Shown: one piece after another, positions 1 to 6,740 of the stretch
Layout of the letters: each line of letters opens with the position of its first letter
How positions within the stretch are numbered: the first letter of the stretch is position 1
NCBI GenBank assembly: GCA_046728975.1
Contig: JBKPFU010000071.1
Location: 1-7,234 of the forward strand
DNA from: JBKPFU01 sp046728975
GTDB taxonomy: Bacteria; Actinomycetota; Thermoleophilia; Gaiellales; Gaiellaceae
DNA: 7,234 bases
Direction of reading: 5' to 3'
Notes under the pieces: generated by a model
Told to the model about the DNA's origin: nothing
What the model saw: the letters and a program-made list of their open reading frames with translations, nothing else
Database searches by the model: none
Position numbers and translations under genes: made by a program

Positions 1-1337
1 CGGACCGACTCGTCCAGATCCGCCATCTCGGCGATCCCGCCCGCGTTGTCGGTTACAGGGCCGTATGCGTCGAGCGCGACGATCAGCCCCGTCATGGAGA
101 GCTGCGCCATCACCGCGACACCGATCCCGTACAGACCTGCGAAATGATGCGCGATCAGGATGCCCGCGGCGATAACGATTACGGGCAGCGCCGTCGCCTG
201 CATTCCGACGGCGAGGCCCTCGATGATGTTGGTCGCGTGCCCCGTCTGTGACGCCCGCGAGATCGATTTCACGGGCCGCCAGCGCGTGCCCGTGTAGTAC
301 TCGGTGATCGAGACGAGCAGGAACGTGACGGCGAGCCCGACGAGCGCCGAGACGTACAGGTCGGAGAAGCTGAACTTGCCCCCGTCGAAGGCCATCGTCA
401 CTGGGATGAAGCCGAGCGCCGAGAGCACTGTGGCGACGACGACGGCCGTGTACAGCGCGCCCATGATCGACCCACGGCGCCCGACTCGCGCGAACATCGT
501 CCCGATCACGGAGGCAAGAATCGACACGCCGCCGAGGGCCAGCGGATACAGCGTCAGGTCGGTGGCCGGAAACCGCATCGCCGCGATCAGCATCACGGCG
601 ACCGCCGTCACGGCGTACGTCTCGAACAGGTCGGCCGCCATGCCGGCGCAGTCTCCGACGTTGTCGCCGACGTTGTCGGCGATCACCGCCGGGTTGCGCG
701 GATCGTCCTCGGGAATCCCGGCCTCGATCTTTCCGACCAGGTCGGCGCCGACGTCCGCCGCCTTCGTGTAGATGCCACCGCCGAGACGGGCGAAGACGGA
801 GATCAGCGAGCCGCCGAACGCGAGGCCAACCAGGTCGTCGATCGCGCTCTCCGACGACTTGTCGAACCAGTCCGTCAGTACCCAGTAGTAGCCGGCGACG
901 CCGAGCAGGCCGAGCCCGACGACGAGCAAGCCCGTGACCGAGCCTGCCCGAAACGCGACGTTCAGCGCGGGCCGCAGCCCTTTCTTCGCCGCCTCCGCCG
1001 TCCGCACGTTGGAGCGGACGGCAACGTTCATCCCAATGAATCCGGCCGCCGCTGAGAGCACCGCGCCGATCAGAAACCCGACGGCCGTGCCCCAACCGAG
1101 CTTGTTGTAGAAACCCAGCAGCAGGAACGGCACGATCGCGACGACCGCGATTGTCGTGTACTGGCGGCGGAGGTAGGCGGCGGCGCCTTCCTGGACGGCC
1201 CGCGCGATCTCTCTCATCCGCTCCGATCCGGTCGGCTGCCGAAGCAGCCAAAGCGTCAGCGCGATGCCGTACACGATCGCAATGGCCGAGCATACGAGCG
1301 CGAACAGGACGGGATGATCTTTGAAGAAGTCGATCAT
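1..1337 (-). CDS. hppA: Membrane-bound ion-translocating pyrophosphatase (HppA), N-terminal 445 residues, cut by left edge
   Basis: The product is an integral membrane enzyme that hydrolyses cytoplasmic pyrophosphate and uses the energy to pump H+ (in some members Na+) across the membrane. The visible 445 residues hold many hydrophobic helices (about 10-32, 61-77, 82-105, 132-152, 240-256, 264-283, 290-312, 326-345, 379-397, 402-422). The family's pyrophosphate/Mg site is present: GGGIYTKAADVGADLVGK at 186-203, with D195, D199 and K203 in DxxxDxxxK spacing, then DDPRNPAVIADNVGDNVGD at 211-229. DAYGPVTDNAGGIAEM at 423-438 is also typical. Family members have roughly 650-800 residues, so about a third or more is missing. 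The Ala/Lys position in the GNTT[A/K]A motif that separates K+-dependent from K+-independent enzymes lies just beyond the edge, so the subtype cannot be called. The ATG at 1337 fits the usual short N-terminus before helix 1, but no clear Shine-Dalgarno sequence precedes it; an inverted repeat ends 2 nt upstream. Confidence 0.96.
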   Translation of the reverse strand, partial: MIDFFKDHPVLFALVCSAIAIVYGIALTLWLLRQPTGSERMREIARAVQEGAAAYLRRQYTTIAVVAIVPFLLLGFYNKLGWGTAVGFLIGAVLSAAAGFIGMNVAVRSNVRTAEAAKKGLRPALNVAFRAGSVTGLLVVGLGLLGVAGYYWVLTDWFDKSSESAIDDLVGLAFGGSLISVFARLGGGIYTKAADVGADLVGKIEAGIPEDDPRNPAVIADNVGDNVGDCAGMAADLFETYAVTAVAVMLIAAMRFPATDLTLYPLALGGVSILASVIGTMFARVGRRGSIMGALYTAVVVATVLSALGFIPVTMAFDGGKFSFSDLYVSALVGLAVTFLLVSITEYYTGTRWRPVKSISRASQTGHATNIIEGLAVGMQATALPVIVIAAGILIAHHFAGLYGIGVAVMAQLSMTGLIVALDAYGPVTDNAGGIAEMADLDESV

Positions 1338-1339
1338 GT

Positions 1340-1377
1340 CGGCGCTTACAAAGTCAGCGCCGAGGCGTCCCCGGCGC
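1340..1377 (-). promoter_or_regulatory. Two overlapping, mutually exclusive inverted repeats just upstream of hppA
   Basis: Inverted repeat A spans 1357-1377: GCGCCGAGG and CCCCGGCGC around a CGT loop, with one A/C mismatch. Inverted repeat B spans 1340-1362: CGGCGCT and AGCGCCG, 7 bp perfect, around a 9-nt loop. They share bases 1357-1362, so one RNA cannot form both hairpins fully. B ends 2 nt before the hppA ATG and would bury the initiation region. Neither is followed by a T-run on the minus strand. The repeats are seen directly; a role in attenuation or start-site masking is inference. Confidence 0.35.
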
Positions 1378-1397
1378 CGCGCTTTTCTATCACAGCA

Positions 1398-1414
1398 GCC
1401 GCTCGGAGAGCGGC
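1398..1414 (-). terminator. GC-rich hairpin after the protease gene, possible transcription terminator
   Basis: A perfect 7-bp inverted repeat (GCCGCTC and GAGCGGC with a 3-nt loop) begins 8 nt past the protease stop codon. On the minus strand it is followed by TGCTGTGATAG, without a T-run, so it is not a classic intrinsic terminator. T-poor hairpins after genes are common in high-GC actinobacteria and may act as terminators or protect the mRNA 3' end. The position supports an end of the protease message, but readthrough into hppA cannot be excluded. Confidence 0.35.
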
Positions 1415-1422
1415 CATCTCAA

Positions 1423-3291
1423 CTATTTCCGCCCGCGGCTGAGCGTCAGGTTGACCCGGCCACCGTTGGGCAAGCGAGTCCCGGCACGCGGCGCCTGGAG
1501 CATCACGCGGCCCTTCCTGATTCGCGCCGAATACACCCGCCGGACGCGCCCCAGATGGCAGCGCGAGCGCGCGATCAACCGCTTCGCGCGGACGAGCCTG
1601 CGGCCGAGGACACGCGGGACGGCGCAGGCAGGCAGGGTACGGCGTCCTAGGTCGCAACTTTCGAGGCCGAGCGCCTTGCAGGCGTTGAGCCGGCCACCGC
1701 TGACCGTCCGGCCGAGCAGCGTCGGCTTGACGTCGGCGCTCGCGAGCAGCAGGTTCTTGAGCTGCCACGGAGACCGCGACGGGCTCTGCGCGAGCAGGAG
1801 AGCGGCGACGCCGGAGACGTGCGGCGTCGCCATCGAAGTGCCTCGCATGGTGGCGTAGTCCGCGGCGCGGGGGCGGGTGTCGAGGCAGCGAAGAACGACG
1901 TCGTCGAGATGGACGCCGTCGCCGACGATCTGATCCGAGTCGCTGACGAAGTTGAAGCGCAGAAAGAACGGGCCGCCGTCGAAGTTGTATCCCTCGAGCT
2001 CGTTCGAGAGCGCGCTCGAGAACGGGAGGAAGGCGCCGTTCGTCGAGCCGCTCCAGGCGGCCATGAAGACCCACGAGCCGGGGACGCCGGTAGCCGACCC
2101 GTACACCGCGAGGCCCGTGGTCGGGACCGCGGGCGTGTCGAGCATCAGCGGGTAGTCGACGCGGCAACCGAGGCGACCCACGAGGTTCTGGGCGAAGGCA
2201 GTGGCGATCGAGGTGTCCGTGTTCGGCGCATAGCGGCGGCCGGGTGACTCCGTGATGCTGTAGCTGCCGGAGAGGTGTGCCTCAGTCGTGCGCTGCCACG
2301 GCGGCGAGCCGTTGTCGTCCCAGACGCCGCTGAGCGACCCTTCGAAGTTGTCGCCGAAGACGGTTTGGTAGGCGGGAGCGTCGCTCGCGATGTCAACGCC
2401 GGGAGCGGCAAGAGCGACCGTCGTCGCTCCGAAGTTCGAGAAGCCGGCCAGCCGGTCGTTCCGGTCGGTCGCCGCCACGCAAATGAGGTTCGGCAGGTCG
2501 TAGTCGCACGGATAACGACCGATCACGTCGTTGTCCTCGCCGTCGTTCCCGGCCGCAAAGACGAACAGCGTGTTGGGGCAGGCGATCATCGCCTGGCGTT
2601 GAAGCTCCGACGGCGCGGAGCCGCCGAAGCTTCCGTTGACGACGCGCGCCCCGTGCGCGCAGGCGTAGCGGAAGGCCTCGGCGATGTCGGAGCTGCGAAG
2701 CGTTCCCGCACCGGTCGCGACGCGAAGCGCCATCAGCTGCACGTTCCAGTTGACCCCGACCGACCCGGCCCCGTCGTTCCCAGATGCGCCGATTGTGCCG
2801 GCGACATGCGTTCCGTGACCGTTGTAGTCCAGAGGCTCGGCGTCGCCGGCGAGAAAGTCCCACCCGATCCCGGGCCACATGTTTGGCGTGAGATCCGGGT
2901 GGTTGTTCGCGATCCCGGAGTCGACGACGGCGACGATCACCCCGCGGCTCCCTGTCGTCGCGTTCCACGCCTCGGGCGCGTCGATATCCGCGTCGTTTGC
3001 CTGATTCAGGCCCCAGAGCTGCGAGAACATCGGGTCGTTCGGCGTGGCGTCGAGGTGGTAGAGGTAGTTCGGCTCGGCGATCGCCACGTCCGACCGACGC
3101 TTCAGGCGAGCGATTCCCTCGTGAAGGGTCTCCCCCCGGCGCAAATCGACCACGGCAATCCGTCCACCGTTCGTGGCCTTGTACTGAACGACCGCCTCGC
3201 CCGGGACGAACTCGGCCCCACCGCGCGCCGCCGCCGGAACCGCCGCTAAGGCGACGCCGAGCGCCGCGAGGACCCAGCCGAACCCCCTCAT
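1423..3291 (-). CDS. Secreted subtilisin-like serine protease (S8) with inserted beta-sandwich domain and C-terminal PASTA-like repeat
   Basis: This 622-residue protein is a predicted secreted S8 endopeptidase. A signal peptide covers residues 1-22 (one Arg, hydrophobic 6-20, AAA before the cut). A short prodomain runs from about 27 to 85, ending in the usual AEPNYLYHLDATPNDPMFSQLWGL style. The catalytic residues are D124 (VAVVDSG), H159 (NGHGTHVAG), oxyanion N249 (FAAGND) and S486 (GTSMATPHVSG). Subtilisins have few residues between the APGVDIAS strand (296-303) and GTSMA; here about 180 intervene. They begin FGDNFEG, include W332 and end with GDGVHLDDVVLRC, which resembles MAM or M6-peptidase-type beta-sandwich domains. 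Residues 555-620 look like one PASTA repeat (CAVPRVLGRRL, then PRAGTRLPNGGRVNLTLSRG). The ten cysteines pair plausibly within domains. The ATG has GGGAG only 1 nt upstream, unusually close, but no better in-frame start exists and this one gives a proper signal peptide. Substrate unknown. Confidence 0.95.
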   Translation of the reverse strand: MRGFGWVLAALGVALAAVPAAARGGAEFVPGEAVVQYKATNGGRIAVVDLRRGETLHEGIARLKRRSDVAIAEPNYLYHLDATPNDPMFSQLWGLNQANDADIDAPEAWNATTGSRGVIVAVVDSGIANNHPDLTPNMWPGIGWDFLAGDAEPLDYNGHGTHVAGTIGASGNDGAGSVGVNWNVQLMALRVATGAGTLRSSDIAEAFRYACAHGARVVNGSFGGSAPSELQRQAMIACPNTLFVFAAGNDGEDNDVIGRYPCDYDLPNLICVAATDRNDRLAGFSNFGATTVALAAPGVDIASDAPAYQTVFGDNFEGSLSGVWDDNGSPPWQRTTEAHLSGSYSITESPGRRYAPNTDTSIATAFAQNLVGRLGCRVDYPLMLDTPAVPTTGLAVYGSATGVPGSWVFMAAWSGSTNGAFLPFSSALSNELEGYNFDGGPFFLRFNFVSDSDQIVGDGVHLDDVVLRCLDTRPRAADYATMRGTSMATPHVSGVAALLLAQSPSRSPWQLKNLLLASADVKPTLLGRTVSGGRLNACKALGLESCDLGRRTLPACAVPRVLGRRLVRAKRLIARSRCHLGRVRRVYSARIRKGRVMLQAPRAGTRLPNGGRVNLTLSRGRK

Positions 3292-3344
3292 ACTCCCGCT
3301 CTGACCGTACCACCGGCCCGGCGGACTTTCTACGGGCTACCGCG

Positions 3345-3644
3345 CTACGAAGCCTTCGAGGCGTCGGCGTATGCCAGCTGCATGTTCGCGAGCACCTGGT
3401 TGAAGTCGGTCAGCGCCTGCTCGGGAACGTGCCCCTCGAGCACCGGGAGCAGCGCCTTGAGCGACTCGATCGCAAGGCGCGCCTGCTCGAGATCCTTGTC
3501 CTCGCCGGTGAGGCGGTGGTAGCCGAGCGACGAGACGGTGTAGAGCGTCTGCAGCAACAGGTCGGAGACCTTCAGCTTCTTCAACTCGTCCTGAAGCTGC
3601 TGGACGAGCTCGTCCTCCGACGGCTGTTTCGGATCCTCAGCCAA
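3345..3644 (-). CDS. DUF1844 family protein
   Basis: This is a 99-residue acidic, helical cytoplasmic protein of the DUF1844 family (function unknown). The family signature is the central block VSDLLLQTLYTVSSLGYHRL (26-45), followed by KDLEQARLAIESLKALLPVLEG (50-71) and FNQVLANMQLAY (81-92). There is no signal peptide or metal-binding motif. The start is TTG at 3644, supported by AAGGAG 4 nt upstream; it overlaps the end of the ligase gene by 8 nt, so translation of the two is probably coupled. The length is usual for the family. I recognise the family from the block pattern; the role is unknown. Confidence 0.85.
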   Translation of the reverse strand: MAEDPKQPSEDELVQQLQDELKKLKVSDLLLQTLYTVSSLGYHRLTGEDKDLEQARLAIESLKALLPVLEGHVPEQALTDFNQVLANMQLAYADASKAS

Positions 3645-4791
3645 CGGGCTCCTTTTCGCCTACGAGTGCGGCGTAAATCTCTTCCATCGTCGCGCCCTGC
3701 TCGTGCGCCGCGATCTGCCGCTCCGCCGCGTTGGCCGTGGGGATTGCGAGCTGATCGGCGATGTCGAGCTCCTCCGCCGCAGGCCGCACCCAGTCGACGA
3801 GCCGCTCGAGGCGCGCGCGCGCGGGTCGCACTTCCCCCGTCCGAAGGTCGATCAGGTCGCCTGAGAGGCCGTGCCGGATTGCGCGCCAGAAGTTCTCTTC
3901 GATCAACCGGTGCGGATAGTTCGGCAGCGGCTCGCCCTCGTCGAGGGCACGGACAATGCGGGCGACGAGCGCGTAGGAGAGCGCGGCGAGCGCCCGCGAC
4001 TCGGCGAGCTCGGGCTGCGCGTCGCAGATGCGGAGCTCGACCGTCGGGAACGCGAGGTGAGGGCGCACGCTCCACCACATCTGCGTGTGCTCGTCGATCG
4101 AGCCGGTGTCGTACAGAAAACAGACGTACCGCTCGAACCCGTCCCAACCGTCGTAGGCGTCCGGGACGCCGCAGCGCGGAAACATCCTCGTGAAGATCTG
4201 CGACCGCGCGGAATGCAGATGCGTGAACACCCCTTCCACGAAGGGGGAGCTGGCCGAGACGGCGAGCAGCTCCGGCAGGAAGTTCCTCAGCGCGTTGCAG
4301 ACGGCGACGGCCCGGTCAGGGCCGCGGATCGCCACGTGGACGTGGAAGCCGAACGAGTTGTTCCGCCAGACGACGTAGCGCAGGATCTCGTCATTCCGCC
4401 GGTAGTGCGGCGTGTCGATGATCCGCTGGTCCTGCCAGCGGCTCCACGGGTGCGTCCCGATCGAGGCGAGCTCGTAGCCGAGCGAGTCGGCCAGCTCGCG
4501 CAGCTGGGTCCTGCGCTCGCCCATCTTCGCCGCGGCCTCGTCGAAGGTCTCGCAGCGCCCGGTTCGCACCTCGACCTCGGACGAAATCAGCTCGCCGACG
4601 AGGTGCCGCTCGAGCGGCCCGCCGCGGGCAGCCGCCTGGAACTGCTCGAACGCGTTCGTCAGCTCGAGCGTCTCCGGATCGAGGATCGCGAACTCCTCCT
4701 CGACCGCGAGCGTCAGCTCCTGCGCGTCCTCGAACTGCTCTCGGGCAAGCCGAATCTGGTCCTCGGGGCTGAGTGTCTGCGTGTCCCCCAC
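3637..4791 (-). CDS. GCS2/YbdK-type carboxylate-amine ligase (glutamate-cysteine ligase family 2)
   Basis: This 384-residue cytoplasmic enzyme belongs to the glutamate-cysteine ligase 2 (GCS2) family, ATP-dependent enzymes joining a carboxylate to an amine. The family includes E. coli YbdK (weak glutamate-cysteine ligase activity) and EgtA/GshA-like enzymes, so the true substrates here are open. Visible family blocks are VEEEF (30-34), SSEVEVRTG (70-78), the metal/ATP-site block NNSFGFHVHVAI (144-155), SSPFVEG (181-187), the Arg/His-rich block around RSQIFTRMFPRCGVP (196-210) and RPHLAFPTVELRICD (243-257). Length matches the family (about 370-400). The reading frame opens with GTG at 4791, 7 nt after the glycosyltransferase stop, with only a weak AAGTGAG-like site, so the first 20 or so residues are uncertain. 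It sits in a compact unit with rex, the glycosyltransferase and the DUF1844 gene. A thiol-related product would suit this company, but that is inference. Confidence 0.9.
   Translation of the reverse strand: MGDTQTLSPEDQIRLAREQFEDAQELTLAVEEEFAILDPETLELTNAFEQFQAAARGGPLERHLVGELISSEVEVRTGRCETFDEAAAKMGERRTQLRELADSLGYELASIGTHPWSRWQDQRIIDTPHYRRNDEILRYVVWRNNSFGFHVHVAIRGPDRAVAVCNALRNFLPELLAVSASSPFVEGVFTHLHSARSQIFTRMFPRCGVPDAYDGWDGFERYVCFLYDTGSIDEHTQMWWSVRPHLAFPTVELRICDAQPELAESRALAALSYALVARIVRALDEGEPLPNYPHRLIEENFWRAIRHGLSGDLIDLRTGEVRPARARLERLVDWVRPAAEELDIADQLAIPTANAAERQIAAHEQGATMEEIYAALVGEKEPVG
3649..3654 (-). promoter_or_regulatory. Strong ribosome binding site fixing a TTG start
   Basis: AAGGAG on the minus strand (within AAAAGGAG) lies 4 nt before the TTG of the DUF1844 gene and inside the last codons of the upstream ligase gene. 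It is the best Shine-Dalgarno match in the window and decides the TTG start. A ribosome finishing the ligase would be delivered directly to this site. Confidence 0.8.
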
Positions 4792-4798
4792 GGCCGGC

Positions 4799-6043
4799 TC
4801 ACTTTATGTGTTGAAGCAAGCGCTCCGACACGCTTTCCCAGCTCCAGAGCTCGCGGGCCGCGGCGCGCGCGGCCTGCGACAGTTGTTCGCGCTCGCCGTC
4901 GGGCAGCGCGAGCAGGCGCTCGAGCTTATGGGCCAGGTCGAGGGCGTTGCCGGTCTCGAAGCTGGTCAGATCGCGGCACGGCGCCGGGTAGACGGCCTCG
5001 AGCCCCTGCGCCACTTCCGCAAGCCCTGAATGCCGCGACACGAGCGGAGGACAGCCGGCAGCGGCGGCCTCCGCCGCCACCATGCCGAACGCCTCCGGGA
5101 AGATGGACGGCACGACCGTCACCTCGCAGAGGGGGATCAAATCGACCAGGTGGCGGTGCTCCAGCGGCCCGGTGAAGGTCGCGTTCTCAGGCGCCGTTCG
5201 CTCGAGCTCTTCGCGGAAGTCGCCGAAGCCGACGATCAGCGACCGAGCACCGACCTGCCGCAACGCCTCGAACAGGACGTGGACGCCTTTGTTGTAGAGC
5301 AGCTTCCCGAAGTAGAGGACCGTCGGCTCGGCGGAGGAGAAGAAGCGCTCGAACCGTTCGGCGTTGCCGTCGTCCGGAAGGCGCTCGGCTGCGTTGCCCG
5401 GGTTCGGGGGGTCGCGCCGCGACTCCGCGAGCAACCCCGTCAGGGCGTCGTCGCGGGGCTTGGGAGTGAACTCCTCGACATCGACTCCGGGTGGAACCTC
5501 GTGCACCCGCTCAACGTGGCCGACGACCTCTTCCAGCACGTTGCGTATGTGCTCCGAGCCGACGTAGACGGCCTCGCCTCGGGCCAACGACTCCCTCCCC
5601 CATGCCGACAGCTCCTCGTTCCCCCGCATCGAGTACTCGAGCTCCGAGCCGTGCGCCTTGACTGCGTAGCGCGCTCCGCTGGCAGCGCCGACGGGCCCTC
5701 CGAGCAGCACGTGGTTCGCGAAGACGAGATCGGCCGGCAGGTGTTCGCGCACGGCCTCGGCGTTCGCGTCCACGTAGCGCTTGCGTCGGACGGGAGCTAG
5801 TTCCTGCAAGAGCACGGGCTCGAGGCCCTCGTAGCGATCGACGATGAAGACGGGCAGCACGCCGTCTGGGAGCTCCGGGCGCACGACGGTGGCGCCCTCG
5901 AGGTCATACTGCTCGGGCTGCGGCTCCTGGCAGACGACGACCACTTCGTGGCCGGTCTTGCTCCACGCCCGCGCGAGCGCGCGCGTGTATACGTTCGAGC
6001 CAGTGCCGCCGAGTAGATAGCCGTGCCAGAGGACGATTCTCAC
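4799..6043 (-). CDS. GT4-family glycosyltransferase (GT-B fold)
   Basis: The 414-residue product is a retaining glycosyltransferase of the GT4 type, expected to move a sugar from a nucleotide-sugar to an unknown acceptor at the cytoplasmic side. The N-terminal Rossmann half opens with RIVLWHGYLLGGTGSNVY (2-19), whose GGTG loop is the usual GT-B start, and has the HGSELEY block at 131-137. The C-terminal half has VLYFGKLLYNKG (242-253) with K247 and K252 placed to bind donor phosphate, and PEAFGMVAAEAAAAG with the E-x7-E pair E317/E325. No signal peptide or transmembrane helix is seen. Residues 200-232 form a polar, probably disordered insert with a short repeat (GNAAER, GNAERFE). The start is GTG at 6043 with only a weak AAGG upstream. 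The gap to rex is 36 nt, so it is probably in the rex transcript. It does not show the GDAGGMNVY start of the mycothiol enzyme MshA, so I do not assign that role. Confidence 0.92.
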   Translation of the reverse strand: MRIVLWHGYLLGGTGSNVYTRALARAWSKTGHEVVVVCQEPQPEQYDLEGATVVRPELPDGVLPVFIVDRYEGLEPVLLQELAPVRRKRYVDANAEAVREHLPADLVFANHVLLGGPVGAASGARYAVKAHGSELEYSMRGNEELSAWGRESLARGEAVYVGSEHIRNVLEEVVGHVERVHEVPPGVDVEEFTPKPRDDALTGLLAESRRDPPNPGNAAERLPDDGNAERFERFFSSAEPTVLYFGKLLYNKGVHVLFEALRQVGARSLIVGFGDFREELERTAPENATFTGPLEHRHLVDLIPLCEVTVVPSIFPEAFGMVAAEAAAAGCPPLVSRHSGLAEVAQGLEAVYPAPCRDLTSFETGNALDLAHKLERLLALPDGEREQLSQAARAAARELWSWESVSERLLQHIK

Positions 6044-6079
6044 GTCGGGGGGCCTTGCCCCAGCTTTGCTCTCCGCGCG

Positions 6080-6733
6080 CTAGGTCAGGTGGAAGTAGAG
6101 GGCGTGGAGTAGCTCGACGGCGGGGTTCGACGTGTAGACGGTGACGTCCGGCGGCACGTCAAGCAGCGCCTCCGAGTAGTTGAAGATGATCTTGACCCCC
6201 GCGTCGACGACGTCGTTCGCCACCTGCTGAGCGCTGGCTCCGGGAACCGCGAGCACGCCGACGATGATGTTCTTGTCGCGGACGACCTGCCGCAGGTCAC
6301 CGTAGTCGCTCACGTCGTGCGTGCCGACCGTGCCGCCCACCTTCTCCGGATCGGTGTCGAAGACCGCGGCGATGTTGATGCCATGCTCGGCGAAGATCGG
6401 TGAGCTTGCGATCGCCTGCCCGAGCCGCCCTGCGCCGACGAGCGCGATGTTGTGCTGCCCCTGCGTCCGGAGGATCTTCCGGATCTCGCTCAGGAGCGAG
6501 TCGATCGAGTAACCGACCCCTCGTTTGCCGAACTTGCCGAACGCCGAGAGGTCGCGGCGGATCTGCGTCGCATTGATGTTCGTGTAATCGGCGATCTCCT
6601 GCGAGGAGATCCGCTGCTTGCCCATCTTCTTCGCCTGGGTCAGAACCTGGAGGTACCGGGAAAGCCGCCCGGCGACCCCGACGGTCAGCCGGTCGTTCGT
6701 TCCAGCTCGCTCTACCTCAGAAGCTTGTAACAA
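6080..6733 (-). CDS. rex: Redox-sensing transcriptional repressor Rex
   Basis: Rex is a homodimeric DNA-binding repressor that reads the NADH/NAD+ ratio: NADH binding releases it from operators at respiration and fermentation genes. The 217 residues show an N-terminal winged helix (about 23-75) with RISSQEIADY and the recognition region NATQIRRDLSAFGKFGKRGVGY. A Rossmann domain follows, with VGAGRLG at 99-105 and FDTDPEKVG at 125-133 (D126 expected to contact the adenosine ribose). LAVPGASAQQVANDVVDAGV (161-180) and the C-terminal helix PAVELLHALYFHLT complete the fold; in known Rex structures that helix is domain-swapped. Length is normal. The most upstream start is TTG at 6733, after an in-frame TGA; no ATG or GTG lies before the winged helix and no Shine-Dalgarno sequence is seen, so the start is likely but not certain. 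Actinobacterial rex often precedes hemA; here a glycosyltransferase follows. Confidence 0.96.
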   Translation of the reverse strand: MLQASEVERAGTNDRLTVGVAGRLSRYLQVLTQAKKMGKQRISSQEIADYTNINATQIRRDLSAFGKFGKRGVGYSIDSLLSEIRKILRTQGQHNIALVGAGRLGQAIASSPIFAEHGINIAAVFDTDPEKVGGTVGTHDVSDYGDLRQVVRDKNIIVGVLAVPGASAQQVANDVVDAGVKIIFNYSEALLDVPPDVTVYTSNPAVELLHALYFHLT

Positions 6734-6740
6734 CGCACAA
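6725..6740 (-). promoter_or_regulatory. Rex-operator-like dyad overlapping the rex start
   Basis: On the minus strand the sequence reads TTGTGCGTTGTTACAA, with TTGT and ACAA arms as in Rex operators (consensus about TTGTGAAnnnnnnTTCACAA). The centre is poor and the arms are 8 nt apart instead of about 10, so this is a degenerate site at best. Its position just after a promoter-like -10 and across the first rex codon suits negative autoregulation, which is known for rex in Streptomyces. The sequence is observed; binding is inferred. Confidence 0.3.

Noticed and set aside
1346..2167. Minus-strand frame of 273 codons inside the protease gene
   Set aside because: It overlaps the protease in another frame, is Arg/Pro-rich and has no recognisable motif.
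2275..3249. Long open frame on the plus strand (324 codons) opposite the protease
   Set aside because: It is Arg/Val-rich without a recognisable domain and lies wholly opposite an S8 protease with all catalytic motifs. GC-rich coding DNA often leaves open frames on the other strand.
3292..3344. Possible terminator or promoter in the 53-nt gap before the protease
   Set aside because: Only a 5-bp imperfect stem with a G-T pair and no convincing -35/-10 pair could be seen.
2997..4193. Open frame on the plus strand (398 codons) opposite protease, DUF1844 and ligase genes
   Set aside because: The product is extremely Arg/Ala/Pro-rich, crosses three real genes and has no domain pattern; it is a GC-driven shadow.
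3871..5175. Long open frame on the plus strand (434 codons) across the ligase and glycosyltransferase
   Set aside because: It spans two well-supported minus-strand genes, is low in complexity towards its end and shows no family pattern.
4799..6043. Assignment of the glycosyltransferase as MshA (mycothiol synthesis)
   Set aside because: The N-terminal GDAGGMNVY-type signature is absent, and the GT4 motifs alone do not define the acceptor.
6049..6061. Small hairpin (GGGGC/GCCCC, 3-nt loop) between rex and the glycosyltransferase
   Set aside because: Only 5 bp with no T-run, easily expected by chance in GC-rich DNA; not enough for a terminator.
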